This document shows positions 1 to 8,747 of a DNA stretch of 64,000 bases, in pieces; position 1 is the stretch's first letter; each line of letters opens with the position of its first letter. Origin of the DNA: Bacillota bacterium. Its GTDB lineage: Bacteria; Bacillota_I; Bacilli_A; RF39; UBA660. Position numbers and translations under genes: made by a program. The notes under the pieces are model-generated. The model saw only the letters and a program-made list of their open reading frames with translations. It had not been told where the DNA came from and searched no databases. The stretch is from the NCBI GenBank assembly GCA_015059405.1, contig SVAL01000012.1, forward strand, positions 1 through 64,000. Direction: 5' to 3'.

Positions 1-866
1 ATTGATTGAGGTGTACGAATACCAGCAACAACGTCTTCACCTTGAGCGTTCATTAGATATTCTCCGAATAATTTCTTTTCACCTGTTGCAGGGTTTCTTG
101 TAAATGCAACACCTGTACCAGATGTTTCTCCACGGTTACCATAAACCATTTCTTGAACGTTTACAGCAGTTCCCCAACTACCTGGAATATCATTTAAACG
201 ACGGTAAGTAATAGCTCTGTCATTATTCCAACTTCTAAATACTGCTTTAACAGCTTCTAAAAGTTGTTCTTTTGGATCTTGTGGGAATGCTACTCCAGCA
301 TGTTTTTCATATTCACCTTTGTAGATTTCTACAACTTCCATTAAATCTTCAGCAGTTAATTCTGTATCGAATTCAACATGCTTTTCTTCTTTGATTTTAT
401 CAAATAATCTTTCAAATGAACTTTTTGGGAATCCCATAACTACATCTGAGAACATTTGGATAAATCTTCTGTAGCTGTCATATACAAATCTTGGGTTTTG
501 AGTAACTTCAGCAAATCCTTTTGCTACTTCGTCATTCATACCTAAGTTAAGTACTGTATCCATCATACCAGGCATACTAGCTCTAGCACCACTTCTTACT
601 GATACTAATAATGGATTTTGACTATCTCCCATTTTCTTTCCAGAAACTGCTTCAAGTTCAGCTAATTTTTCGTAAATTTGATTAACGATTTCTTCACTAA
701 TCATCTTTCCGTCTTCATAGTACTTTGTGCATGCTTCTGTTGTAACTGTGAATCCTCTTGGTACTGGAAGTCCAATTCCTGTCATTTCTGCAAGGTTTGC
801 TCCCTTTCCACCAAGTAGTTCACGCATATCTTTGTTTCCTTCTTTGAAAGAATAAACATACTTCAT
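1..866 (-). CDS. ppdK: Pyruvate, phosphate dikinase, N-terminal 288 residues (cut by window edge)
   Basis: Interconverts pyruvate + ATP + Pi and PEP + AMP + PPi in the cytosol. The translated N-terminus shows the family's nucleotide-binding region: [10 protein letters not shown] near residue 20, [20 protein letters not shown] near 95-115 and [19 protein letters not shown] near 250. The ATG at 866 is chosen because AAAGGAAG lies about ten bases upstream and conserved sequence starts at once. The phosphohistidine and PEP domains lie beyond position 1. Pyruvate kinase is also encoded here (21956-23371), so the cell may run both directions between PEP and pyruvate. The family is certain; only the missing C-terminus cannot be assessed. 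Confidence 0.95.
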   Translation of the reverse strand, partial: MKYVYSFKEGNKDMRELLGGKGANLAEMTGIGLPVPRGFTVTTEACTKYYEDGKMISEEIVNQIYEKLAELEAVSGKKMGDSQNPLLVSVRSGARASMPGMMDTVLNLGMNDEVAKGFAEVTQNPRFVYDSYRRFIQMFSDVVMGFPKSSFERLFDKIKEEKHVEFDTELTAEDLMEVVEIYKGEYEKHAGVAFPQDPKEQLLEAVKAVFRSWNNDRAITYRRLNDIPGSWGTAVNVQEMVYGNRGETSGTGVAFTRNPATGEKKLFGEYLMNAQGEDVVAGIRTPQS

Positions 867-905
867 ATTTTTTCATCTTCCTTTCATAATTACACGCATG
901 TATAA

Positions 906-914
906 ATTATACCA
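906..914 (-). promoter_or_regulatory. Extended -10 promoter of ppdK
   Basis: On the minus strand TGG is followed by TATAAT (906-911), an extended -10 element, about 40 bases before the ppdK start. No good -35 is seen. The -10 sits inside a 13-base palindrome (900-912, arms GTATAA and TTATAC), a possible operator. Confidence 0.5.
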
Positions 915-920
915 CAATAC

Positions 921-952
921 AAAATAAAAGAAAAAGATTTTTAGTCTTTTTC
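921..952 (-). terminator. Terminator of secA
   Basis: Arms GAAAAAGA (930-937) and TCTTTTTC (945-952) form a stem; on the minus strand it is followed by a T-rich run (921-929). It separates secA from ppdK. Confidence 0.8.
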
Positions 953-965
953 TTATCTTTTTTTA

Positions 966-3900
966 CTATTTTCTCCCTCTGGTAGTTGTTGATTCGCTAA
1001 AATCAACTATTTCCATGTCATCATCAAATGCTGGATGTGAAGATACTCCTACTTTTTTAGAGTTTCTATTTAGTTTAACATTATTTACAAGTGAGAAAAT
1101 TCTTGGATGAGGTTGTAAGTTAGCGATAGATGCACTCATTGCTTGTTCTTGTTCTTCTATAAACTCATCTAAGTATGCTGTTTGTTCTTTATCAAAATCT
1201 TTTGATACCTTTTCAACACCATGAGGAGTTACTCTAACTGGAACAATTTCTTCACGTGGTTCGTTTGTTAATTTTTCACGATAATTAGGATTAATAATTT
1301 CTCTAACAGTAAGTGCTCTTTCTGTTTCAACTGCATGCATGTATGCAAGTGCAATTTGTTGAGCTATTTCCATTCCACCTTGGAAACTACCTAATTTATT
1401 TAAATAATCTTGATATTTAATAGTATCAACAAAATCTTCAAAGTAATTCCAAACGCGTCCAAACATTTTATCTACCATTTCTTTGCATTCATCGTTTACT
1501 ACTTCTTTTCCTTCTTTTTCCACTTTTTCTCTAAATGGAATAAGACTCTTTCCTATCATATGTTCTCTTAATTCGCCTAAATTTTTAAACTGTTTTATTT
1601 CTTCATCAGTCATTTCAATTCCTAAGAACTCACTTGATAGAGATTTTAATTCTTCTAAATCTAGTTTGGCAACATGTAGTTTTGTTTTGTCTGTTAAGTT
1701 TGGTGTATCAATTTTAGATGTTGCAACTAATATTGATTTTACTGTTTCTTCAGTTAAATATATAACAGTATCTACATAGTCACCATTTTCTTTTAATAGT
1801 TCTTTTTGTGCTCTAAAGTCACGTCTATATCTAGATATTTCTGCTTCAATTTCTTGACTTAATTTAATAACTGTTTCAGTTATACCTTCTGTTTTACTTT
1901 GAGCTTCATAAATAGCGTCACTAACTGGGGTTCTTTTTGTGTTTGGATCTTCGATAATTGGAGATAATTCTGCTTGTTTTTGTAAGCGTTCTACTTTTTC
2001 TTTTGGTACTCCAACTCTTAATAAATCCATTTGATCATTAAAGAAAATTACTTCTCCAGGATCTCCTTGACGACCACAACGACCTTTTACTTGATCATCT
2101 ACTCTTGTATAGTCAAAATGTCCAGAACCAATTACTTTTAATCCACCAGATAGTTCTACTTCTTCTTTTAATTTAGCACGTCTTTCTCTAATTGTGTCTT
2201 GACGTTTTTGTGCTACTGCTTCTAAAGAGTCTCGATTGGCATATATTTTCTTTTTTATTTGCATTTCATATTGTGCTCTGTTTTCTTTTGTTACTTTTCC
2301 TGCTTTTTCTAATCTAGTTAAAGTACTTGCTACTAATTCGTCTGCAACAATTGGTACCAAATCACTAACATCAGGAACTTCTCCTCCCAATTTAATATCA
2401 GTACCACGCCCAGCCATTTCTGTTGCAATTGTAATTGCTCTTGGCATACCTGCTCTTGCAACAATTGCAGCTTCTTGTTCTAATTCATCAACATTAGCAT
2501 TTAAAACTGGAATTTCTTTTTCAATTCCTTCTTCTTTTAATCTCTTAGTTAAATATGCCCATAGTTTTTCACTTTCTTCAATTGAAGTTGTTGATAATAA
2601 AACTGGTTGTCCCTTTTTATATGATTTTAATACTTCTTGGAATATTGCTTCATTCTTTTCTTCAGTACTAGCATACATTCTTTCACCATGATCAATAACA
2701 ATCTTAGGTTTCTTTCTTTCAACTGTTCTTGTTTCTAAGCTATATAAATTTCTAAAAGCAGTAACTGCAGAAGTACCTGTCATACCACCAAATTTACTAT
2801 ATCTAGCAAAAAATGATGCAGTTGGAATTGATGCTAGTGTATTTTTTATTTTTGTTTCTCTTATATTAATTTCTTTTTGATGTTTAATCTTTTCTTCAAT
2901 TGCTTGTTGTAAACCATTAGAATATACTCTTCCTTCAGCAGTACGACCATTCATAACTAGTGATACCACTTGTTCATCTGGTGTACTAGGATTATTTGGT
3001 TTACTTAATATATAATCTACATCTTTTTCAAGTACAAACCATGCTTTAATAGCATTATCTATTTCGTTACGATGTAGTATTAGTTCATTTGTATTAAATC
3101 TATTAAATCTTTGTGTTAACTCTGGAATTTGTCCACTTGTTACTAAATGAGCAAAAGCACGAGGTTCCATTTCAATTCGCCCATAGTCATTAATAACATA
3201 ATCATATCCTTCACGATACATAGGTCCATCTTGGAATTTAATATTTCTTATTTCATCCAAATGTTCTTTTAAAATTTTATTGATATCACTATCACAATAG
3301 AATTGGAAGAACATTGTTTCTCCTAATGTAGTAAAGAAATATTCTTGTGTACTATCATTAATAATAATTGCTCTTGTCATATCTTGGAAATTTGCTGATT
3401 TTGTTTCATTTCTTAAAACAGCATCATATTTTTCATTATCATTTTTTATATGAGAAATTAAGGCTTGTTCTCTTCCATATCTTTCTACTAAAGTTTTACT
3501 TTCGGCATTTATTTTTGCAACTGCTAAGTTAGCTTTCTTTATTTTTTGCATTTTAGCAGTTCTTTCTTCTTCAGTTATTGCTAATTCTTCATCTGTTTGT
3601 TCTCCAGACAATGTAAATGGAGTTGTTGCATCATCAAACAATACAGCATCTACTTCATCTATTACAGCGAAATTTGGATTACCTTGACGTTGTACTGTCT
3701 TATTTATATCTGTTTCTATATCATCTCGTAAGTAGTCAAAAGCAAATGCAGATGATGAACCATATGTAATATCAGCATCATATGCAAATCTTCTTTTTAA
3801 AGTATCTTCCATTCTTAAAGCTTCTACAGCTTTTTGACGAGCTTCTTTTACTTTAACTTTATTTTTTCTATCACTCATATAACGTTCGATTAAAGCTTCT

Positions 3901-4550
3901 CTTTCAGCTTCTGTTGTTGCAGTACTTGCATATAATTCTAATTCTTGACCTAATATAGCAATAGTTTTTTTCTTTATATCTTCAGGATCAAGTGAAGTAC
4001 GTTCTTCAATTAAACCACTTGTTAAACCTAATAAACTATATAATTCACTCATTTCTTCAAAGTCACGTTTGGCTAGATATCCGTTAGGTGTAATAACATG
4101 AGCACCTTTACCTAGAAGGGCATTTAAATATGTTGGTAAAGTTGCTGTTAGAGTTTTCCCTTCACCAGTTGCCATTTCTGATGCATATCCTTCGTTAAGT
4201 AGAATACCACCTTTTAATTGCACATCATAATGAGGTTTGTTCCATAAGAAAGCACTAGCTGCTTTAACAAGTCCATATGCTTTTGGAAGAACTCTAGCAA
4301 GTGATTCTTCTTCAGAGTAACCAAGTTTCATATATGTTTGAATTTCTTTTCTTAAAGAAGATGTCTTTCGATTAAAATATGCTTCTCCACGTTTTCTTTC
4401 AGTTTCATTTGGAACAGTTCGATTACGATCATTAGGATCAAAACCTAACTCTCTACAAAAACCGCTATAGTATCCGTTTATAGCGTCAATAGTTTTATTT
4501 AATTCATCGTTTCTTCTTCCACTACTTTGAATTTGGTCAATTCTACTCAT
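966..4550 (-). CDS. secA: Divergent, enlarged SecA-type preprotein translocase ATPase
   Basis: SecA drives proteins through SecYEG at the cytoplasmic membrane. Seen: Walker A MATGEGKTLTA (about residues 126-136), FAVIDEVDAVLFDD (about 294), GMTGT, MAGRGTDIKLGG, and KGRCGRQGDPG where most SecA proteins have RGRSGRQGDPG. At 1194 residues it is far longer than the usual 780-900. About 65 extra residues lie between Walker A and DEVD, and charged helical sequence extends the rest. No C-terminal Cys-rich SecB/ribosome-binding motif is visible. I start at the ATG at 4550 because GAGGTG lies six bases upstream; the ATG at 4571 has no such site. It could be the only SecA or an accessory SecA2; the window cannot decide. 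Confidence 0.88.
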   Translation of the reverse strand: MSRIDQIQSSGRRNDELNKTIDAINGYYSGFCRELGFDPNDRNRTVPNETERKRGEAYFNRKTSSLRKEIQTYMKLGYSEEESLARVLPKAYGLVKAASAFLWNKPHYDVQLKGGILLNEGYASEMATGEGKTLTATLPTYLNALLGKGAHVITPNGYLAKRDFEEMSELYSLLGLTSGLIEERTSLDPEDIKKKTIAILGQELELYASTATTEAEREALIERYMSDRKNKVKVKEARQKAVEALRMEDTLKRRFAYDADITYGSSSAFAFDYLRDDIETDINKTVQRQGNPNFAVIDEVDAVLFDDATTPFTLSGEQTDEELAITEEERTAKMQKIKKANLAVAKINAESKTLVERYGREQALISHIKNDNEKYDAVLRNETKSANFQDMTRAIIINDSTQEYFFTTLGETMFFQFYCDSDINKILKEHLDEIRNIKFQDGPMYREGYDYVINDYGRIEMEPRAFAHLVTSGQIPELTQRFNRFNTNELILHRNEIDNAIKAWFVLEKDVDYILSKPNNPSTPDEQVVSLVMNGRTAEGRVYSNGLQQAIEEKIKHQKEINIRETKIKNTLASIPTASFFARYSKFGGMTGTSAVTAFRNLYSLETRTVERKKPKIVIDHGERMYASTEEKNEAIFQEVLKSYKKGQPVLLSTTSIEESEKLWAYLTKRLKEEGIEKEIPVLNANVDELEQEAAIVARAGMPRAITIATEMAGRGTDIKLGGEVPDVSDLVPIVADELVASTLTRLEKAGKVTKENRAQYEMQIKKKIYANRDSLEAVAQKRQDTIRERRAKLKEEVELSGGLKVIGSGHFDYTRVDDQVKGRCGRQGDPGEVIFFNDQMDLLRVGVPKEKVERLQKQAELSPIIEDPNTKRTPVSDAIYEAQSKTEGITETVIKLSQEIEAEISRYRRDFRAQKELLKENGDYVDTVIYLTEETVKSILVATSKIDTPNLTDKTKLHVAKLDLEELKSLSSEFLGIEMTDEEIKQFKNLGELREHMIGKSLIPFREKVEKEGKEVVNDECKEMVDKMFGRVWNYFEDFVDTIKYQDYLNKLGSFQGGMEIAQQIALAYMHAVETERALTVREIINPNYREKLTNEPREEIVPVRVTPHGVEKVSKDFDKEQTAYLDEFIEEQEQAMSASIANLQPHPRIFSLVNNVKLNRNSKKVGVSSHPAFDDDMEIVDFSESTTTRGRK

Positions 4551-4635
4551 ATAAGACACCTCTTTTATCATCTAATTCTAATTATAACATAGAGTCAATA
4601 AAAATAAAATATTCAACTTTAAAATTATCTTATTA

Positions 4636-4664
4636 TTGGTATATTATATTTTTTATTGTATAAT
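4636..4664 (+). promoter_or_regulatory. Promoter of the DUF308-like gene
   Basis: TTGGTA (4636-4641), a 17-base spacer and TATAAT (4659-4664). Transcription should begin near 4671, which argues against translation starts upstream of that point. Confidence 0.65.
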
Positions 4665-4680
4665 GATATTGGTGATAAAA

Positions 4681-5229
4681 TTGAAGAAAGATATTATTAT
4701 AGATGGAGATAAATTTCAAAAGGAATATAAGAATCAGTATAAGAAAGAATTAATTACTGACTTAGTACAAGGAATTATATTATTAATTATTTCTTGTTCA
4801 GGATTATTTTTTGGAGATAAATTATTATTAAAATTAATTATTTATATCTTCCCTATTTTTATTTTAACTTACTCAGTTAATTTATTTAGTTTAGGGATTG
4901 GAACAATAAAAAAACACAAAAGACAATCTATTTCATTTTTTATTCAATCATTGTTTTTTGCATTATTTGCGATATATATATTCTTAAATCCTATTTCATC
5001 TTTAGGATTTGTATTTGTTGCACTTGGTGTAGTTGTTCTTCTTAATGCAATAATTAAGATGATTTATTTTCCTAATTATATTCCACTAGGTTCATTAATA
5101 GGTGCTGGATTATTGATATTATTTGCAGATACTTTAATTAATGTATTTTATACTATGGTTATGATAGTTTTACTAATTTTTGGAATTAGTAAAATAAGTA
5201 AATTTATCTATTCATTAAAAAACAAATAA
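4681..5229 (+). CDS. DUF308/HdeD-like integral membrane protein
   Basis: About 182 residues with roughly six hydrophobic segments in a paired pattern and a short charged N-terminus, resembling the DUF308 (HdeD) family of unknown function. The start is uncertain. The promoter predicts transcription from about 4671, so a TTG at 4681 just after GGTGAT is preferred; an in-frame GTG at 4672 or ATG at 4663 is possible. It stands alone on the plus strand with its own promoter and terminator. No catalytic motif is seen. Confidence 0.75.
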   Translation: MKKDIIIDGDKFQKEYKNQYKKELITDLVQGIILLIISCSGLFFGDKLLLKLIIYIFPIFILTYSVNLFSLGIGTIKKHKRQSISFFIQSLFFALFAIYIFLNPISSLGFVFVALGVVVLLNAIIKMIYFPNYIPLGSLIGAGLLILFADTLINVFYTMVMIVLLIFGISKISKFIYSLKNK

Positions 5230-5230
5230 A

Positions 5231-5259
5231 AGAATTTAGAAAAACTAAATTCTTTTTTT
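5231..5259. terminator. Bidirectional terminator between the DUF308-like gene and xerC
   Basis: Arms AGAATTTAG (5231-5239) and CTAAATTCT (5245-5253) with a five-base loop, T-run on the plus side and TTTT on the minus side. It serves both convergent genes. Confidence 0.88.
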
Positions 5260-5270
5260 ATGTCTTTATA

Positions 5271-6143
5271 TTATTTTTTAGCTCTAGGATGAGTTTTAAA
5301 ATAAACATCTTTTAAACGATCATTAGTTATATGAGTATAAATAGATGTTGCTGTTAGGCTTTCATGTCCTAATAGTTCTTGAACAGTTAATATATCACAA
5401 CCTTCATTTAATAAATGTGTTGCGAAACTATGTCTAATCATATGAGGCGATATTTTTTTCTCAATAGTAGTTTTGGAAATGATTTTATCAAGTAAATATC
5501 TTACTCCTCTATCTGTAAGTTTTTGGCCATTATTATTTAAGAACAAGTACTCACTACTACCATTTAATTTATAATGACCATCATTTAAATACATTTTAAG
5601 AATTTCACTACAATAATCACCAAAACGAACAATTCTTTCCTTGTTTCCTTTACCTAAAATTTTAATAGTATTATCACTAGATATATCTTTAATTTTGATA
5701 TTAACTAATTCACTAACACGAACACCAGTTGCATATAGCATTTCTAGTATAAGTCTATCTCTTTGACCAAGAGGTGTATTTAGTTTGGGAGTATTAAATA
5801 ATTCTTCTAATTCATTATAAAAGAAAAATCTAGGTAACTTTTTTTCTTTTTTAGGAAGATTTATTAAAGCAAAGGGATTATTTTCTATTTTATTATTATT
5901 TTGAAGAAATTTATAAAAACCACGAAGTGCACTTATTTTTCTAGATATTGTTGAATTAATATCTTTTTTATTATTAAGATATTTTAAGTATTCTTTTATG
6001 TCATTATAATTTATCTTTAATAAATTTATATTATTTTCTTTTATATATTCTAAGTATTCATCTATATCCTTTTCATAACTTTCAATAGTATGATTAGAAT
6101 AATTTTTTTGATACTCTAAATATTCTAAATATTTTTCTTTCAT
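5271..6143 (-). CDS. xerC: Tyrosine recombinase, XerC type
   Basis: Site-specific recombinase that resolves chromosome dimers at dif with a partner Xer protein. All catalytic residues are present in the 290-residue protein: R142 (TGVRVSELV), K165 (GKGNKER), H234 and R237 (HMIRHSFATHL), H260 (LLGHESL) and nucleophile Y269 (IYTHI). An N-terminal SAM-like domain spans about residues 1-85. The ending THPRAKK is typical of XerC/CodV. The start at 6143 follows GTGAT at a short distance; a GTG at 6152 is the alternative. No other integrase or phage gene is nearby, so a housekeeping role is more likely than an element integrase. Confidence 0.9.
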   Translation of the reverse strand: MKEKYLEYLEYQKNYSNHTIESYEKDIDEYLEYIKENNINLLKINYNDIKEYLKYLNNKKDINSTISRKISALRGFYKFLQNNNKIENNPFALINLPKKEKKLPRFFFYNELEELFNTPKLNTPLGQRDRLILEMLYATGVRVSELVNIKIKDISSDNTIKILGKGNKERIVRFGDYCSEILKMYLNDGHYKLNGSSEYLFLNNNGQKLTDRGVRYLLDKIISKTTIEKKISPHMIRHSFATHLLNEGCDILTVQELLGHESLTATSIYTHITNDRLKDVYFKTHPRAKK

Positions 6144-6182
6144 ATACATCACAATATAAGTATAACATAAAAAAAGAATGGA

Positions 6183-7034
6183 TTATGCAAAGTTTTCTTC
6201 CATTCTTTTTGTTTTATTACTAATTAATTTATATCTACCTGATACTGGATATCTAACTACTCGTCCACATCCATCTTTAACAACGCCAATCATATTTTGA
6301 ACATTTGCTTTTAGATTTGTTACTAATTTTTTACTTAACTTATCTTTATCATATGCATTTATTGCTAAACGTAAGTGTCTTGAATAATAATATAATAATT
6401 CATCATCTAAAGCTAAAATATTTTCTTTCCATACTTCTAATGCGTCTTCTACAAGTCCTCGCATTAGCCCATTTTTTTCAGTTTGTAATGTATATTCTAA
6501 TATTTCATGAATTGTTAAGTAATATGCTCCATCTATTAATTTAGGATGCATACCTTTTTTTATTACCTCTTTATATTCTGGTAATTTTAATTTTATATCG
6601 AAATCAGTAGTATCTGAAAATCTTTCATCATTTATCATTCTTCTTAAGAATAATTTATCTTTACTTCTAAATAAAAGTTTTCTTGCTCTTTCGACTTCAC
6701 TTTTTACTTCTTCCAAAGCACTAGTTCTAGTACGTATTGGTTTATCGTCATTTATTAATAGTGGTAAATATTCACGTTTTTCACTATCCATAATGAATGC
6801 TACTACGAATTCACCTTTAAAGTTATTGTTATATTCTTTAATAAAGTTCTCATTTCTTTTTATAAAATCATTAATTCTTTCCTGAAAGTCTGAACTTTGA
6901 CGTAGTGCTTCAATACTGTCATACCCTCTTGTACAATTATCAATCATTCTAAGGGATCCAGAAAGTAGAACAAGTTCATTTGCATCACTATTTGATTTTT
7001 TATCAAGCGTATAACTAAGTATTGCTTTTCCCAT
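6183..7034 (-). CDS. Conserved hypothetical protein, 283 residues
   Basis: Not recognised. A soluble, charged protein with mixed alpha/beta sequence, no signal peptide, no membrane segment and no obvious catalytic motif. The start at 7034 is chosen because GGAGGAAAGAC directly precedes it; upstream in-frame codons overlap the promoter. Its 5' leader carries a perfect 10-bp inverted repeat just before the ribosome binding site. It is not evidently in an operon with the next gene, which lies 158 bases upstream and has its own promoter. Confidence 0.75.
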   Translation of the reverse strand: MGKAILSYTLDKKSNSDANELVLLSGSLRMIDNCTRGYDSIEALRQSSDFQERINDFIKRNENFIKEYNNNFKGEFVVAFIMDSEKREYLPLLINDDKPIRTRTSALEEVKSEVERARKLLFRSKDKLFLRRMINDERFSDTTDFDIKLKLPEYKEVIKKGMHPKLIDGAYYLTIHEILEYTLQTEKNGLMRGLVEDALEVWKENILALDDELLYYYSRHLRLAINAYDKDKLSKKLVTNLKANVQNMIGVVKDGCGRVVRYPVSGRYKLISNKTKRMEENFA

Positions 7035-7048
7035 GTCTTTCCTCCATA

Positions 7049-7075
7049 CTCTTAACAAGACATTTTTGTTAAGAG
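7049..7075 (-). promoter_or_regulatory. Leader inverted repeat before the 283-residue gene
   Basis: Perfect 10-bp arms CTCTTAACAA (7049-7058) and TTGTTAAGAG (7066-7075) with a seven-base loop. It lies between the -10 and the ribosome binding site, so it could be an operator or an mRNA hairpin controlling translation. Confidence 0.6.
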
Positions 7076-7078
7076 AAT

Positions 7079-7108
7079 ATAATAACAAACACATCTTGTT
7101 TTTGTCAA
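7079..7108 (-). promoter_or_regulatory. Promoter of the 283-residue gene
   Basis: On the minus strand TTGACA (7103-7108), an 18-base spacer and TATTAT (7079-7084). Confidence 0.7.
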
Positions 7109-7192
7109 TAGTATTATTATAGTGCACAAAAAAACAATATGTATTTCTTTTCCTATAACATTATATCATATTGTTTTTAGTATTACATTAAA

Positions 7193-7774
7193 TTATTCTT
7201 GGTTTTTACTATTTTTTAACTCTTTTATTTTTTCTTTTGGACTTACTATTTTATTTTTAAAATATTGATGAGCATATTTTAAAACATTAATTAAATCTTT
7301 TTCTGTTGCTTTTCCTAATGTATAAGTAGATATTTCGCCACTTTCATACATTAATAGGCGAATATCATCAAAAGGTATTGCTTCATACATTTCACAACTA
7401 CATACATATCTTTTTTGGTCAACTATTTCCAAAGTTCCTACTTTTCTCCAATTTGATACATTATTAAATCCTTCATGTGTTGTATGCATACCGATTAAAT
7501 TAGATCTTACACCGATGAACAAAGAACCTGAATCATATCTTTCAGCACCCATAACAATCTCTTTTCCTGTGCTGTGACGTAATTCTTTAAATAAACCTAC
7601 TTGTTCATCATCATATACGCAAATATAGTATGTAGAAACATCTATTTCCTCTTCTTTAATTGGTATATTCATATCTGTTGCATAACTTTTAGGAACTACT
7701 GCAACTTGTTCGCTTCCTGGAAGACTATTGTATGCTTCTACTAATTCTTTGATTTTTGTTAATAAATTTTCCAT
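7193..7774 (-). CDS. Hypothetical protein divergent from lexA, 193 residues
   Basis: Not recognised. Soluble; mostly beta-rich in the middle, with a charged Lys-rich C-terminus and no signal peptide. GAGGTAACT lies just before the ATG at 7774. It is transcribed away from lexA from a shared 121-base intergenic region. Its promoter (7800-7828) lies six bases from a probable LexA box, so it may belong to the SOS regulon; this rests on position and box sequence only. Confidence 0.75.
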   Translation of the reverse strand: MENLLTKIKELVEAYNSLPGSEQVAVVPKSYATDMNIPIKEEEIDVSTYYICVYDDEQVGLFKELRHSTGKEIVMGAERYDSGSLFIGVRSNLIGMHTTHEGFNNVSNWRKVGTLEIVDQKRYVCSCEMYEAIPFDDIRLLMYESGEISTYTLGKATEKDLINVLKYAHQYFKNKIVSPKEKIKELKNSKNQE

Positions 7775-7799
7775 AGTTACCTCACATTAATTGTTTTTT

Positions 7800-7828
7800 A
7801 TTCTAAAATAAATATTATTCTTTGTCAA
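7800..7828 (-). promoter_or_regulatory. Promoter of the gene divergent from lexA
   Basis: TTGACA (7823-7828 on the minus strand), a 17-base spacer and TAGAAT (7800-7805). Confidence 0.75.
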
Positions 7829-7833
7829 ATATA

Positions 7834-7845
7834 AAACATGTGTTT
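7834..7845. promoter_or_regulatory. Probable LexA box 1
   Basis: AAACATGTGTTT: arms AAACA and TGTTT around two bases, the same layout as the Bacillus box GAACA-N2-TGTTC with G and C replaced by A and T. It overlaps the lexA -35 by two bases and lies just upstream of the divergent promoter. Confidence 0.55.
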
Positions 7846-7872
7846 GACATAAACAATTGTTTGTGGTAAGAT
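7844..7872 (+). promoter_or_regulatory. Promoter of lexA
   Basis: TTGACA (7844-7849), a 17-base spacer and TAAGAT (7867-7872). The spacer contains LexA box 2. Confidence 0.8.
7851..7862. promoter_or_regulatory. Probable LexA box 2
   Basis: AAACAATTGTTT is a perfect 12-base palindrome with the same AAACA-N2-TGTTT pattern as box 1, between the -35 and -10 of lexA. This is the expected position for autorepression. Confidence 0.6.
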
Positions 7873-7895
7873 ATGCGTAGAAAAGAGATGATATT

Positions 7896-8513
7896 ATGGA
7901 AAAATTAACTAAGAGACAAGAAGATATTTTAAAAGCATTAAAAAAGTTTATCGCTAGTCATGGTTATCCACCTACTGTTAGAGAAATAGGATCTATGTTA
8001 AATTTGAGTTCACCTGCAACTACACATTTTCATCTTAATAAATTAGAAGAAAAAGGATATATTAGAAAAAATGAAGCTAAAAATAGAGCTTTAGAGTTAC
8101 TTGTTCCAAATGAGTTCTTAGAAAAAGATGAAACAATAGTTGAAGTTCCACTTCTTGGTAAAGTAACTGCGGGTAATCCTATTGAAGCTATTGAAGTACC
8201 TGATGAATATTTTGCACTTCCTGCAACTATGATTACTGGTAAAAAAGAAGTCTTTACATTAAGAGTTAGTGGTGAATCAATGATTAATGTAGGTATTTAT
8301 GATGGAGATATTATTGTTGTAGAAAGAAAGAATACTGCATCTAATGGAGAAAAAGTTGTTGCGATGACTGATGAAAATGAAGTTACAGTAAAAACTTATT
8401 ATAAAGAAAATGGTCATTTTAGATTACAACCAGAAAATGATACTATGGCACCTATTATTTTAGATAGAGTTAATATTTTAGGTAAAGTTATTGGATTATA
8501 TAGAAAATTTTAA
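7896..8513 (+). CDS. lexA: LexA repressor of the SOS response
   Basis: Represses DNA-damage genes and cleaves itself when RecA filaments form. The winged helix-turn-helix occupies residues 1-65 (PPTVREIGSMLNLSS). The self-cleavage bond is A92-G93 (VTAGNP). The catalytic dyad is S128 (SGESMI) and K166 (EVTVKTY). Length (205 residues) is standard. Two palindromes in its promoter match a weakened Bacillus LexA box, so autoregulation is likely. No other SOS gene is recognisable beside it except possibly the divergent unknown gene. Confidence 0.96.
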   Translation: MEKLTKRQEDILKALKKFIASHGYPPTVREIGSMLNLSSPATTHFHLNKLEEKGYIRKNEAKNRALELLVPNEFLEKDETIVEVPLLGKVTAGNPIEAIEVPDEYFALPATMITGKKEVFTLRVSGESMINVGIYDGDIIVVERKNTASNGEKVVAMTDENEVTVKTYYKENGHFRLQPENDTMAPIILDRVNILGKVIGLYRKF

Positions 8514-8530
8514 TTATATTTATACAAATG

Positions 8531-8560
8531 AAAAAGCACATCGATTGATGTGCTTTTCTA
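8531..8560. terminator. Bidirectional terminator between lexA and the ncRNA
   Basis: Arms AAAAGCACATC (8532-8542) and GATGTGCTTTT (8547-8557) around GATT. The minus-strand T-run is the stronger, so it may mainly end the ncRNA. Confidence 0.85.
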
Positions 8561-8741
8561 TTTAATTCTGTCCAAAAGGTGGATGTCTAACGATAAAACC
8601 CGCCCTATACCAGCAGGTGGGTGTCCATACTTAACCTTTAGGATTCTAAGATAAATCTTAGCATTCAACACCAGTTAATGATCCGAACTCCCGTATCGTT
8701 ACTTAGTCGGTTTTAAAAGTAAACAGTCCAATCTTCTAGAC
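8531..8741 (-). ncRNA. Free-standing structured RNA, about 210 nt, possibly 6S RNA
   Basis: A non-coding gene between convergent lexA and the next gene. It has a consensus promoter (8748-8776) and a strong terminator, and is visibly richer in G and C than its surroundings. Structures seen in the transcript: hairpin CUAAGA/UCUUAG with loop UUUA; long-range pairing UAACGAU with AUCGUUA enclosing most of the molecule; CCCACCU pairing with a GGGCGGG-containing segment; GUCUAG near the 5' end with UUAGAC near the 3' end. Size, isolated promoter and a closing stem fit 6S RNA, but I cannot confirm the family. Exposed CCACCU segments complementary to Shine-Dalgarno sequences make a riboregulator an alternative. 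Confidence 0.6.
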
Positions 8742-8747
8742 AATTAT

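Noticed and set aside
2236-2691. Plus-strand ORF of 151 codons opposite secA
   Set aside because: It lies antisense to conserved SecA motifs, has no ribosome binding site, and its composition is that expected from the opposite strand.
5271-6143. Xer-type recombinase as the integrase of a mobile element
   Set aside because: No att-like direct repeats, excision factor, phage or conjugation gene is adjacent; the sequence fits housekeeping XerC.
7085-7102. AAACA and TGTTT half-sites in the promoter spacer of the 283-residue gene, as a third LexA box
   Set aside because: The half-sites are five bases apart instead of two, so the helical phasing does not match the boxes at lexA.
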